Shown here: positions 1-34,208 of the stretch, one piece after another
How the letters are laid out: every line of letters begins with the position of its first letter
Position numbering within the stretch: the stretch's first letter is position 1
DNA from: Apostichopus japonicus
Taxonomy: Eukaryota > Echinodermata > Holothuroidea > Aspidochirotida > Stichopodidae
Direction of reading: 5' to 3'
NCBI RefSeq assembly: GCF_037975245.1
Contig: NC_092567.1
Location: forward strand, 17,164,376-17,228,375
DNA length: 64,000 nt
Notes under the pieces: model-generated
Told to the model about the DNA's origin: nothing
The model's input: only the letters and a program-made list of their open reading frames with translations
The model's database searches: none
Position numbers and translations under genes: made by a program

Positions 1-20900
<20,900 letters not shown>

Positions 20901-22110
20901 CCAGAGTTCTTCGACGACTGCAAAGGGGCTTTGAGAGGATAATGGTTTCAATTGCCTTTAAACGTAGGGAGTATGCGGGGGATCATATCGCTTCTGCCGT
21001 TCAATAGCGTGATATGCAGTCGAACATGTTCTGCTGCATTATAAATTCTTTGGTGAAAGTAATCTGTCATCAGATCATCAGATACGATCTATCGACAATG
21101 TTTTGTAACGTGAACTGGGCATGTCAAATAGTTTGGCCCCCCCCCCCCACCCCCTTTCTCTCTGCAACTTGAATGTAAATTAAACTCTGTCTCTGTACTT
21201 CCCTTTTAACATTTTTTGGAAGTCATACGGTTCTGTGCCATGGCTTTTAAAAACGTGGTAAAACAGAGAAGAAGAAAAATAAAAAGACGAAAGAATTTGA
21301 TCTTTTCCGGGTTCGTAAGTGTTTCAGGGTTATTGTATACTACTACTACTAAGTGTCTGCCTTTACAACAAATGCCTTCAATCTTGTACACTGCCTTACC
21401 AGTACAATTAGAAAAAAAAAGAGAAAAAAAAAGAAGAAGAAGAATTAAAACAAGATTTTTCTTTCTTTGCACCGGAATGGTACCAAATACGTCTCCAATT
21501 TCTTAGTCGTCACAAGTAGATAGAATTGCACTCTTTTGTTTTCTAGAACAAACTTGGTGCTTTAGTAAAAAAAAAATTGCTGTATAAGTGGGAAAGAAAA
21601 ACTTGTATGATTTGCTTAGATTGTAAGAAGCAGAATTTTGTATTATAGAAAACAGGATGCAAATGTTTGTTGGGGTTTTGAGGAAACTCGTCAAGCCAGC
21701 AGACTGTCTTGAGCAACGGTAGTCGAGTACTTTTGTTGGTAAAAAATGGGGGCACAGGATTAGGGTGAAATTTACAGGTATCATCATCAGTAGTAGCTAA
21801 AATGGAAAGGAGACAAAAAGGATAAGACTTGAAAAAGGCTTTTATTTGGTGGGCAATTTGTTAGATTTATTGGATATTTTATCATGTAAAAAATTTATTC
21901 TATTACACTTTATGTTCCTTACTGTCTTTGGGAGGGGCAAGAGGAAGTGGAGGGGTGCATCAGGAGGTGATAAGGGGTGGAGAATGGGTTGTAATTAAAG
22001 TTGTATCATTGTACTATTGTAATATCTACATAATTACAAATTGTGTCTTAAATACTTAAAATTTGTCCAAAAAGATTTTGAATATCCTGAATAAAAATAT
22101 GGCAGGGGAG
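20901..22110 (+). other. MYRF 3' UTR (extent inferred)
   Basis: Non-coding sequence after the MYRF stop: AT-rich, with A/G-rich runs (about 21260-21290 and 21410-21450). The end is placed just past the first good AATAAA at 22090-22095. A longer UTR cannot be excluded, since other A-rich signals lie downstream. Confidence 0.55.
22090..22095 (+). terminator. Candidate poly(A) signal AATAAA
   Basis: Canonical hexamer about 1.19 kb after the MYRF stop codon, followed by T-rich sequence (22160-22190) that could serve as the downstream element. Confidence 0.5.
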
Positions 22111-22413
22111 ATATTTTTTTGTAAATACTGATGTAAATAATCTATATTCATATCCTCGTTTTTTTTTTTTTCTTTATTGTTTTATTTTTTTTTAATTAGA
22201 AATTGATCTATATTACACAATTTTATCTTTGAGATAGCTTTCAAATTTTATGCAAATTTTTTTTTAAACTAATTTTTATCTTTTGTATTGGTTTGAAATC
22301 AAGTTGCTCTAATCAGTACTGATGTGTACTTTGATAGGTCAGTACAATCAGCCTTACAGATAACAAATACCAAATCGTCTTGTCTTAAAATCATTCCCAA
22401 ATCATGTTATACG

Positions 22414-22812
22414 AGGTTGACTATTTCGTAATTTGTAATTATTTTGTTTTATGCTTAAGTAAGGAAAGTGATTAGTTGTTGTTTCTTGAAACTGTTCAGA
22501 ACAGTAATTGCTATGAGGAGTATTTACTTATTGATTAGTACTTAGCATCAGATAATTGCAGTGCCTGATTGAGGGGCTGGATCACCAAAGTCTGGACCCA
22601 TCCCCCCCCCCCCCCAGGTTGACTATTTCGTAACTTGTAATTATTTTGTTTTATGCTAAAGTAAGGAAAGGGTTTAGTTGTTGTTTCTTGAAACTGTTCA
22701 GAACAGTTATTGCTATGAGTAGTATTTACTTATTGATTAGTACTTAGCATCAGTTAATTGTAGTGACTGATTGAGGGGCGGGATCACCTAGGTCTGTACC
22801 CATCCCCTGCCC
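22414..22812. repeat. 202-bp tandem duplication
   Basis: Two direct copies starting AGGTTGACTATTTCGTAA at 22414 and 22616, both ending in ATTGAGGGGC(T/G)GGATCACC and then TCT-GACCCATCC. The junction contains a C run (about 22601-22614). Non-coding spacer. Confidence 0.92.
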
Positions 22813-24084
22813 ATACTAAAATGATAAGATAGGTGAAGTTATGTAAACATTGAACCAGTACTGAGAAGAGCAGTACTTAGCAGTGCTCACAATTGCTATT
22901 CAGTTTCATCAATCATTGCTGCATTGCATTTTCAGCAAAACAATGACTTCATGTAGATAGAAGTGTGCACACTTTACTACTTAACTAAGCTGTCATCTAT
23001 GATTATCCAATGCTAAGAGTAAAGTGCTCGTTCAAAGTTATGTAGCATCAGCATTATGGTAAAACACAGGTATCCACCTACACTACGTCAATAAAGTATT
23101 GATAAATAAACAGTTCTCACTCGTTGCTGAAAAGGATAGCAATAGTCGCCAACTACTACAAAATGCTAGGAGCAGTACTCGTTTATCGGTATCCATAGCA
23201 TTCTGTAAAACTGTTTTTGAATACATACTAACATTCCTTATGAAATTTAAGATTAATGTACTAAAGTACTCTGACTCTTTGCTACTCAACTCAAATCCAA
23301 AAACTGTTGTTCAGGATTGCACAAGATCTTTCAGGAAATCAGTGCCAACAATTTTTATCAATCTTGTTATTAAAGTTTTAAATTTATCTTTATTTTATTG
23401 ATGATAATTTTTAATGGTATGGTAATGTTAAAACTGAGCTTTTGGTTAATGAACAAGGCTATTTATTCATAGCCCTTCACATTCCTTCTTTACTTGGTTC
23501 AGGTTTCCTCTCATATTTAATTCTTGTGAATAGTAATTTTCTAATAAAATCACCCCAATCCCTTGAAATTATGGTAATCATAACGTAACATTGATTTACG
23601 AAGGTCTTGGAGAAATGAAGTCGCTCTCCATACCTTCATCTTTGTTTATTCCATTTAAGTATTTTATTTTATATCATATGGGAAGATTACTCCCTCATCA
23701 GTCCTCAGAAACATTACCATTATTTGTCAGTATTTTTAACCAGAAGTTCATTATCCAGGTACAGTACAGCATGACATCCCAGTCGATATTAACTTTTGGT
23801 GTCACATTGCATTTTGTTGTTTACCCTCATTTTTTGTTTGTCTTAAGATATTCTTTTATTTCCTAGACATTTCAAATCTTTAACCCATTTTCAGTTATTT
23901 TGAGATTGTGGGCAGGAGAAATGGCTTGGATTTAATGATGTAGCTAATACTGCTGTTATGTCCAACTGTAAATTTATTCTTAATACAGTTTTTGTATGTC
24001 CCTTACTATGAATTGTATATGAAATGATTTCATTGTGTAGACACTTTTAGCAGATAATCAGTGAAAGATAATGATGTTTTGTAC
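22813..24084. other. Spacer between MYRF and duplicated block
   Basis: AT-rich sequence with short, unconvincing open frames only. No splice-consistent coding, RNA gene or mobile element was recognised. Confidence 0.6.
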
Positions 24085-24174
24085 GTTCAGGTTACTAAGT
24101 TCATAACACAGTTATTAACTTGTGACATCAATGCACTGACAAAACAGAAAGTAACACCTTTTCACCCTCAGTTT

Positions 24175-24305
24175 TATGGTCCACTACTTAGAACGATTCT
24201 GTATTTTTATGGTCCACTACATAGAACGATTCTGCATTTTTGTGGTCCACTACATAGAACTATTCTGCATTTTTGTGGTCCACTACATAGAACTATTCTG
24301 CACAC
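24175..24305. repeat. 33-bp tandem repeat, 4 copies
   Basis: Unit GGTCCACTACATAGAACGAT plus TCTGCATTTTTGT. Copy B has three units at about 41055-41155, so the number changed after the duplication. Confidence 0.9.
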
Positions 24306-26875
24306 TCTAGAGATAGTTATTGGGCAGGAATAATAACAGTGGTTTCTATGCGTTGTGTATTGCAATGAGTTGTGTTATCAGAGAATTTGATAAATGTTGT
24401 TTTATTTTTTATAATGTTCTGTATGCACGCACACATACATCCACTTTAGACAATCCATAAACTATGATAGTATTATAGACACATCCATACTCTTTCATAA
24501 TTTTCTGATAGCGTATTAAGACTTACCAACCGAGCTGGCTGTTCTACATCATAAGGTTTCCTGCCAATTAGTTATACTAACTGAACCTGAGATTAAACGA
24601 ACGTTTTATCGCTTTCATAGCATGTGCCTATCCTACCGTACTGTGCATATGGGTATCCAGGTATAGGCTGACATTTTCGTTAAACTTGGTAAAACTTGTA
24701 ATAAACATAATCATATGTTTGAACATATGTGCCCCCGTCTTGGAATTCAGTGGAAGGCAACCAGTTGCTTATCGATGAGTGCATTCAGTAGGTTATAAAC
24801 AATAAAACTGACTGGAATGTCAATATAAGTAAGTCTACCACAACGAGCAACACTTCCCCTACAGATTGTGAATAGCGACCATCCCGTGTACGTAATACCT
24901 AAAGACAATCCATCAACTTAAATGTCTCACCCAACTGTCCGTTTTATTAGAGCGTCCATACCATCCATTTTTATTCCTTCAACTTCATACTAGACTTTTA
25001 AGAGACGAAAATGTAGAAAATTGATGTTTTACATTTGTAGATTTTGGTTTTTAAATTTTTTCCTTTGCTCTGATGGTATTTGAAGAAAAGAAACCTTTAA
25101 AGGAATTATTTGTATATAATTTACTTCGTTTTTATTTAGGGGCGGTGTCAGCTTTGCGTTATAGTTTCACCACTTCCCGTTTTGTTCGATTTTACTTGAC
25201 CTTCTCTTTTATGTTTTAAGCTGCCAATTTTTGTGATTGAAATTAATGAAAGATGATCAATAGTAGGTCAGCTGTTATCAATCTCTCCAATTTGTTAGAA
25301 GTCGTTAATATGTTTACAAATTGAAGAAATTTGTCCTGATATAACAACCCATTGTTGTAACCGCTTCAAATACTCTCCTTTGTGAGTAATTCAGTGGCTC
25401 TCCTTTCTATCCTCGGTTGTATTTTTGTTTTTACCCGTTTCAATATTTAGTTGTGCATCATCAGATTCAGTTCCATGTGAAGTAATCCTTTGTGTATATA
25501 TACAACCATCTTTAAAATACAGTATTCGAGCCTGCTGGCATATAAGCTTGTCGGTGGTTTATTAAACAGGCGTTGTTTGTTGTAGACGAAAGAGAGACAA
25601 GGCTTGAAAACAGCCTTTTGGTTTTCATCACTGTTTGTTTCAATTTTTACGATCCCACACGTACCCCACAACAATGTAGTTCAAAAAGGTTGACGTCACT
25701 TCAGTTACTAGAGGAATATATTTTTTTACTTAATGATAATTGTGTGAAAGTATCTCAGCGAAGAAACTTTCTAGATTGAATTGGAATTTCTCATTTAGTT
25801 AGAGGAGAGGGGAGGGGGATCAAGTTTTGAAGGATGTCTTAGTTTAATTAATATCAATCTGATTTTTGAGTAATACTTTGGTAATGCTCAGTAAAGTTCA
25901 CCGGAAGTGGAAATCTTAACGAGAAAAGTTGCTTTTAAATTATGACTTTAGTCGAAAAAAGGATGAAATATAAAACTGGTTTGTGGCAGATGAGGGAAGT
26001 GCTGTGTTTTGGGAATCAAATACAGGATGTCATTGTGTGTTTTTTTTTTTTTTTTTAGTATTGTAGGTGAATCAACAGTACAACATTGGATATTTCTCAA
26101 TAAAAATGAAAATATGCTCAGTCGAGAGAAACCTTTTGAATCTTCTTTGAGGTGTCGCAAAGTACAGAACAATATCTGAGTGAATGAACTGTTTGCTGCT
26201 CACAAGAATATGTACCTGACTCGTATACTACCCCTCCCCCCCCCCCCCCGGCCTTCCCAGCCAGCCTCTCCGACAAACATTCATGATCTTTTCTTTATTC
26301 GAAGATGAGCTAGTGCTGGAAGCCCCAAAGTACCAAGAAGTTCCTTGTTTTGTTTCTTTCTTCTTCTTTTTTTTTGGGGGGGGGGGTGGTGGGGACATAT
26401 ATAGGTGTTCATAAACTGGAAAATTTGTGTTACATAGATCATCTTAACATCCACAGTTGGCATTTTTTCGAGAGACTGAAATTAAATATTCCGGTTGCTG
26501 AAGTTTATCAATTATCAAAATTACTGGAGAATTTCTGCATCATTAAGTGAAAACCAGATCCTAAGAACATTTCGTATGGCGAAGATACAACTTCGTTTTT
26601 TGGAAATTCGGTGATAATTCATGAAAGTCAATACGTTCTAGCCACAGCAGAGTCGTGACTGGTTTCGTGGCCGTGTAAGTTGAAAATATCTTTTTTTATG
26701 TTTAAATATTATCTACAAAGAAGAGTAATATTTCTACCAAAACTATGTTCCTTTTTGACGAAATTCAAAATAAAGAGAACATTGAAAGGTAAGCAAACAT
26801 TCCATAATTATATGTCACATTTCAAAGATATTAGAGCGAGAAAATGGTAGGACAGGAACATCTGCCAGGATGGTT

Positions 26876-27125
26876 TCATTGACTACCAATATGGTGCATC
26901 TCCTACAGTTAAGGTCGGGGTTACCTAGTCAAGATAGTAACATCAATCAACCATATGATATCATTGACCACCAACATGATGCATCTCCTGGAGTAAGGTA
27001 GGGTTTACCTAGTCAAGATAGTAACATCAATCAACCATATGATATCAATGACCACCAATATGGTGCATCTCCTGGAGTAAGGTGGGGTTTACCTAGTCAA
27101 GGTAGTAACATAGGTCAACCATATT
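26876..27125. repeat. ~84-bp tandem repeat, 3 copies
   Basis: Units contain ACCACCAATATGGTGCATCT, CTGGAGTAAGGTAGGGTTTA and CCTAGTCAAGATAGTAACAT. The homologous place in copy B (about 45415-45500) has a single unit. Confidence 0.88.
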
Positions 27126-27481
27126 TAGTTAAAAGTTTATTTAATTGAGGGTGACTCGGTTAGCCAGAGCTTATCTTCCCCGAGGGAAAGACAAATAAAA
27201 GGAATTGTCGTAAATACCAAAGAAAAGAAAATTTAAGACAGGCAGATTAACAAATAAAAGAAGCAAATGAAAGGCTGTAAAAGAGCAGCTAGCAGAAATA
27301 CAGACAACAAGAGAAGCGGAAGAATAAAACAACAGTAGATATAACACTTAAAATGAAAACAAAACAAACAAAAACCTGTGGGATAGTAAAATATAAAAGG
27401 AGCATAGGAACGAAATGAAATAAAACAAATATATAGAGTCTTATAATGTTAATGTAGATAAATATACATCAAATGCAATGC

Positions 27482-28297
27482 TGTATAGTTAACGTGTAAA
27501 AACATCTTTATCTTCTAAATTCTGGTATTATTGTAAGTTCTTTATCTCTAAATTCGACGATTGTTCTCGATATCCCAACAACTTATCCCATAATAAAAGA
27601 AGGAGAATGAAGGAATCGATTATTCACAACTCAGTAGTTAACTACATATTTCCATTAAAGTCCTTGTTAGATCAATTCGCACTACGTTAGTATCTATAGT
27701 ACATTTTCTAGTTGGAGGTATTTCTCTTCTGTAATTTGCAGCCTCTATTGTATATTGCAGAAAATGAGTGAACTATGTTCCAAATGCTTATTGTTTCGAA
27801 TAATATCAGTCATATGATACCCCTTTCCTTCATAAGTTTATTGTTGTCGGTTGCATTTACAAATATAAAAAATTACTCAGATTTTGTTACGATGTGATCG
27901 ATCAATTGTGATATATGCACCAGCAGTGAACTTACATACAAATGTGCTTAAATTCATAATGTTACAACATCGCTGAAACTTCAAGCAAAACACGATAGAA
28001 AATCACTCTTATAAATAGACAAATGTATAAGCAGGCTGCTGTTGATGAGGCTGGAAATAGATAAGAAAAGAGAGAGCTTCGATAAAATAAATGATTTGTG
28101 TTTTTTACTATCAATATCCAGGTGTTTTATGAATCGATACGAAAAGATGCTATTTAAAACGAAATACTTCTGTTTGCTTAATAGACTGCTGTAGTTGTGT
28201 AACGATTGGAAGGGATGAGGCAATACTTTGTTTGTGAGCTCAAACAAATTCACTATTCCTCCCCTTGATGTCAATGTTATACATAATAACATGTCGG
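27482..28297. repeat. 816-bp near-identical tract (copy A side)
   Basis: By eye, aligned to 45854-46669 with no gaps and only three base differences (one at about 27679; two in the TTTATGAATCG stretch near 28129-28131), whereas both flanks carry frequent substitutions and indels. It contains a 103-codon minus-strand frame (27981-28292) open in both copies, but its composition does not look like a protein. Confidence 0.88.
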
Positions 28298-29906
28298 ATT
28301 AAGTTGAAATTTCCCTTGTACTGTACTCTGTTAACAAATGTTCATGTTCATTATAGTTCTGATTTTTAAATACGTATGCTGGTTGGAAATATCGTAATCA
28401 TTTAATTGCAACTACCAGGAAACGATTGGATCAATAGTATCAAATAAGATCAGAAAAAAAATAGATACCATATGAGCATCTGAGTGAATCGATGTACTTT
28501 CACAATAACCAGCAGAATTTATGTTATTTTGCCACTCCCTGGCAGACACTTGTCAAATGGTCCATTCTTTTAGAAGACATACTGACACTAGCATCTGCAA
28601 GTGCCTTCCGTATGCAACTTAATTAAGTTTGCCAAGTCAATAGACACACTTGATTGAAAGCTCGGATTTAATTATTTTGCTATTTGGTTATATCTACAGT
28701 AGTTATCATACGATCTCATCAGAGTCGGCCATTATCATCAAAATCATCATAATACAACCATCATTATCGAGCTATTGGTATATGAAAATGCGAATACTGA
28801 ACGTTGATTCTCTTCTATATACTTTCGCCGTTGATAATCAGTCTCAAATATATATAAACTTCAATATATTGTCGTTACCGAACAGATAGTTTGTAGCGAT
28901 TCATTTTACCCCATTCGCGTTCCAAAGCACTAAGATATTTCCTTCTAACGGACTGCTCATTTGCATGAAAAGTTTTCGCATTCCATGAGGCTGCACGCCT
29001 CGGGAACGTTGGTTGTATATAGTATGTAGGAGGTGGTGTTGTTTGCTAGCGCTATCATTGCAGCTAGCTATAGTTTTGGTAGTGCATATGCAGCAAGTGT
29101 GTTTTTTTTTCATATACATGTGTAGGAATCACTTCTTGGAATAACACTGCATGTACTCCTAAGTAAGCCTATAAGAGTTATTTAGTATTCTTTGTACAGT
29201 AAATCTTATCCTATTGGAATCCTTAAGATATTCTAACTCTATGTTAAAGATAATGATAAGTGTAATCTGTATAAGCCTATACTAAGTAGGCCTAATGGGC
29301 TTACTTTCAGGGATGTGTAGTCACACATTCCTGTTCTACTGTCGGCTTGTGAAGATTCAAGAGGCGAAAATAGATCAGTAGAGCACACACATCCATGGTG
29401 TTTTGTCATCTCCGTCTTGAAGTCTCTATACACATGTACGCTTTGCCGAAAAAACTCACAATTCTCAGAGGACTTTCTACGCGATACACTTTTGCCGGAG
29501 TTAACGCTTATGTTCATATTATATCACCTGTTTATTCAGAGGAACACTATTTTCTAGTCATCGCCACCGTTTACCCTGGGAAAGTTTTGGTTTCCAAGGT
29601 TTGAATCTTGCAGTTGAGTTAGGCGCGCGCTGCCAGTTGTTATGACTTATTGATACTTGCACGCGAGGTAGCCAGCTTAGTAGTACGTTTGATTATCTAG
29701 TTTAATTATTATATCGTTCTATCGTGCTCGCAAAGATTTAGCTCGCGTATTATTGTAAGGACCACCTTTTACTGGATCCGCGGACAGTGGAAACGTTTCG
29801 CCGGTGAACTGTGCGTTGCCCGTTAGGGCTGTCTGTATTCTCAGAGCTAGGCCTACCCAGTGTCGCGCCTCAACCCTCACTGTCTATAGTATACCGTTCC
29901 GTGGAG

Positions 29907-29915
29907 TATATATAG
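29907..29915 (+). promoter_or_regulatory. Candidate TATA box
   Basis: TATATATAG in a locally GC-richer stretch, about 50 bp upstream of a consensus donor (GAG|GTAAGT, GT at 29965). The arrangement is preserved in copy B (TATA 48266-48274, donor GT at 48324). It could drive a plus-strand transcript with a short non-coding first exon; no downstream coding exon is proven. Confidence 0.35.
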
Positions 29916-30204
29916 CGGCAAGATCGATGTGACCTCCTGTCCGGAGCAAGCGAAGAATACTGAGGTAAGTGAACCTAACCATTATCCTAAATGTTGGTGG
30001 GTTTAGTTGAGGTAGCGTGCAAAGGGAAAAGGTGTAGGCCTACTGTTGTTTGACGGCGGATGACACTGAAACGAAAGTGGATAGCGTACGATCTTTCACC
30101 CGGTTATCATATAGCAGTTATGAGGTGTTGGGGTAGTATTGGCATCATGATTGGAACAAACAGGATCCAACAATATATGCATGAAGTAATTGCACAAAAT
30201 TTGA

Positions 30205-30350
30205 TATGATTAGAAACAAGGCCACATGAACTCATACACTGCCGCTCACTGTACAGTTTCAACAAAAAACTTAAAACCTTTCTCTTTCAAGGCGCTTTTG
30301 AAGTGTTCCACGATATCAGCGCTATATAAGTACTGATTGATTGATTGACA
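30205..30350 (+). mobile_element. 3' tail of a truncated LINE
   Basis: Reads FNKKLKTFLFQGAF then a stop, the usual end of a CR1/L2-like LINE ORF2, followed by the characteristic AGCGCTATATAAGTACTGAT and a (TGAT)n tail. Absent from copy B, where the sequence diverges at this point. Confidence 0.65.
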
Positions 30351-33300
30351 AAGTGTTTGAAAGTTGCATGTGAAAGGTTATTTTTAGCTGTTTGCTATAT
30401 CACTATGAAAATGTCCGGTTGCTAATAATTGAATCAAGTTCTTTGATAAACTCGTGAACCTTTATTTTGCGAGTGTCAAAGTGTAACAAGATGTATTCTC
30501 TTTTTATTTATTACTTTGAAGTTTGGAAAATTAACAACCAAAAATCTGCATCCACTGAAAAAGCTAAAGTAAATGATATATTTCATCAGTATTGCTGAAA
30601 TTAATCACACTGGAGATTACTAGAGGTTCTTTGGGGTTCAACCACTGTTATGCATATCCACACATTGAAGAGTGCTATGCTAAGGTACAAAACAAGGAGT
30701 GGGAACATCTTTGTTGAATTTTAATATTAATTTCCAGCAATGTTTACCTTTCCAGTATAGTTTGGGGAAAACTGATTTGATCTGTAGAGGTGTGACCTTC
30801 TGTCCATTATTTTTGTAAAATGTTCTTTGTCAGTTCTTTCCCTCTTTGACTGATGAGTTTTTTTTAAATATTTAATAAACATAATGAAATAATACAAAGA
30901 ATATATAAATAAAACATTACACCCATTCTTTCATTTGACTCATGCACGTGAAAGAAATATATGCATAATAGCATAACATTGGTACGAAAAGTGCGACGAT
31001 GATTGCACCTTTTGTGATATTTTTCATCAGTTGTAATTATACTTAATACTAATTTATAATTTGCTTTAAATAGGCCATACTTTAAATGGAATGCATTTGA
31101 CTTAGCTGAGAACGAGCCAGACGTGAAATGGACTCTTAACGATGTTCAAGTCTACTGTGACACTTGTATGTATATTTACCTTTTTTGATGATAAAAACTA
31201 TCGATTCTATATTATGATACATACCTCGATGATGCTTTTAATTCTTATAACAATAAGCTAGCTCTCTTCAGTCTACTTACTCAGTCTTTGGCAGTTGAAA
31301 CGATGCTACTTGATTTACTGCAGCTCCAACTTTTTATCAAGTTTTACTGTATGTTAGAGAGATTAGTAAGTTTTCCACGTAAAACTTTTGCAAACATGTT
31401 TCTTAAGTAAGGAAACAATTGAATGACTTTAGGCCAAGCTTGAAAGGTAAAATATTGCCAGGCTTACCGAGAGCAGAGTTATTGAATACTAAGGTAAAAT
31501 TGATTAACAGTAATGATAATATATGCCTTGCAGGTATGATGTATACATTACTAAGATAAAGCTAACCTTCAAATCAACATAGATAAGCCGGATTGAAAGA
31601 AACCCTAAGGAAACAGGCATGCCCATAATTTGGAATAACCCCATCTATCCAAATAAGATTCATAACAATTGCAGTGGCCATATACTGTTAGTACAAACTG
31701 GCTGACAAAGGACGTTTGTTTCAGATTAAATCATACATGCTCAAGTCAATAACAACTCTCAGTGTAAACCTTATAGGATATGTAAGAAGGTATTACAGTT
31801 AAAACAAAAACCAATCGCTTCCATAAAGCCAGGTAAAATCTTTCTTGTTTCCGTCTTAGTAAACGCAGATCTCCCAAACTGAACGGCCAACATGGAAACA
31901 TGTATTTTCAAGGCAAGAATTTGCACGTTATGTAATGAAGTTAAACTAATTGGACCACGAATCAGGCTGTTTGCTTGAATGTTTCGACAGTGAAAGTATA
32001 AACATTTATAAACTTATGAAAATGGGCATCAATACTCTCGCCACTTTTAGTGCTAAATATTATGTCAGTTTTAAGGTTTTTTTTCTGGTGTTGGCTTTCA
32101 TACGTTGTACCGAGAGGTTATTGCCGTTTGTTGTCGTGGCGTATAATAACGTTCTCTTCTCCTCTTTTCTACTTTTGGCATAAACACTTTTCTGAACAGT
32201 AACCTATTCGATATATTACTCGATGTTTGTATGGAAGCTATATTTCATTGTATTCAATTCTCTTTCATCTCTTAGGAAGATATAAAGAGAATAAATCAGC
32301 TGAAATGAACTGTAAAACCAAATCGAAGGACACATGTTTCTTTGCAATTAGGTTTATTGATATGCAAAGCGCTTCGGAATGAAATTTTAAAAAGGAGATA
32401 GTTTTGCCGACTTCACGACAAGACGAATACATTTAAAGATAAAGCAAACCCCAAGACGTGAGAAGACTGCTCGTTTTAAGGAAACCTGAAATAAGGACCA
32501 TGTACAGTCTCAATGCAGTTGAAATTGTACAATCAAGCTAAATCAAAGAGTATGACAATCTCTGAAGTTTTTACTTCAATGTCTTTGAACTTAAGATAAA
32601 ATGATTATATAAAGTTGAGATTAATCATATACTAAACATAAGGCATTACGAGACCGATATTGCTGGTTAAAATACATCCTACCAAACACTTAACTTACTT
32701 TCCGCAACGGAAATGTCATTTCTAGGAAACACATAACGTTTTTATAACATTTTGAGAAGGGCGTAGAAATGTTTTAAAAAATGTTATTATAAAAGTTATT
32801 TATAACATTTTATTTAACATTTTTTTATAAAATAGTTTCCACAAATGTAAAAATGTTTTGAGAACGATTAGAGGAAGGCATCGAAAAAGCGTAAAAAATG
32901 GAAAATATGTAGCAAAACTCCGTTCATTTCAATTCAACACAGCTACCTGCAGGGGAAAACCTTTCATTTGATCAAAATATCGCTGATTTTTGTCAGTATG
33001 TCATAACATTATTACAGCATCATCAAAATGTTTTCATGATGACTTAAAACCATATTAATAACATACTTCTTATTCCCATTAAAATTTTTATTGTTTCACT
33101 TACATAACCTCCCAAAGATGGCATGAAAAAGAAAAATCTGGTTCTGTCTGGACGATAATTGAGTATAAACAGAATGCAACAATGTTTGGCGTTTGTTGGC
33201 TTCAAATGAACTTTGACCTCCACCAAAATATATATGCTTCTTGTACTCAACATGGTTCATATACATATTAAATATGAGATCTGCCCATGCTGACCTTCTT

Positions 33301-34208
33301 GAGAAATCGTGTTTACAAGTTTTTCACAATTTGACTCCTTGTGACCCCAAATGACCATTGAAATCCACAAAAAACACTACGCTTCTTGTTACTCAATGCT
33401 ATGCACCTTCATAACAAGTATGAGATCTGCCCAAGCTTCTAATATTGAGATATCATGTTAACAAGGTTTTCAAAATGTGACCTCTGATGAACCCAAATGA
33501 ACGTTGAACTACACCAGGCTTCTTGTACTCAGTGTGGTACTTCTACACACCAAATATAGATATCGTGTTTACGACTGGTCGTCACAAACGCACACACACT
33601 CATACGTCATCATGAATGCATAGGTTACGATTATCATCGAAACCAAAAGTAGTTTCTGGAAGCTGCCATTTTGTAAATAGGTGGTGCCAAGTGCCACTAG
33701 GACCTGAAACCTTTTACTTTCTCTTTGCCTTTTCATTGCATTTTTCAAGCTAGAATTTCATTAGTGTTGACACTGAAACCGATAAGTTCATATTAAACGT
33801 TCAACATTTTACAAATCAACATTATTCAAAACCGATCTTGTAATAATTACAGCAAACACGAAAGCAGGATGACTATTGATCAAGTCTTCTGCATTGGGTG
33901 AGAAGAAACATTTAGTCACAGGTAACTCCCAAATGGAATAGAGAGGTTTTTTAGCTGTGTTAGGGCGTTATTCATGACAGTTATCGCTGAAACATATAGA
34001 CTAATAATGATGGTAGGGCTTGTGTCTCCTTTCAAATCTAGGCTTGATGTAAATGTGACACACGATATTTATTGACAAATCGAGGAGTTGTCGTGCTGTT
34101 TGCTAAAAGGTATACCATACGATCATAGAACGTGTACCAGTTTAAAGTAGGGGGTGAATTATGTTTCATGGTAGGCAGGAATTGAGAGTGTGAAATATTA
34201 CTTAAAAT
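30351..34208. other. Copy A non-coding stretch between LINE tail and RING gene A1
   Basis: 30351-31080 is not found in copy B. 31085-34208 is collinear with B 51845-54919. A short open stretch at about 31077-31180 (WTLNDVQVYCDTC) is shared with B but its exon status is unproven. Palindrome-rich ACATTTTTTTATAA-type sequence lies near 32760-32860, and a degenerate tandem repeat at 33195-33560. Confidence 0.6.
33195..33560. repeat. ~115-bp degenerate tandem repeat (copy A)
   Basis: About three units, each with a TGACC..AAATGA(A/C)C element, then CACCAAAA and GCTTCTTGTACTCA-GTGGT. Repeated in copy B at 54030-54400. Non-coding. Confidence 0.8.

Noticed and set aside
23099-23401. 100-codon plus-strand frame
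   Set aside because: AT-rich, no motif, no splice partners and no duplicate elsewhere.
27981-28292. 103-codon minus-strand frame open in both duplication copies (also 46353-46664)
   Set aside because: It lies in the near-identical tract, so conservation is not evidence of coding; composition is Leu/Ser/Ile-rich as in random AT-rich DNA and there are no motifs.
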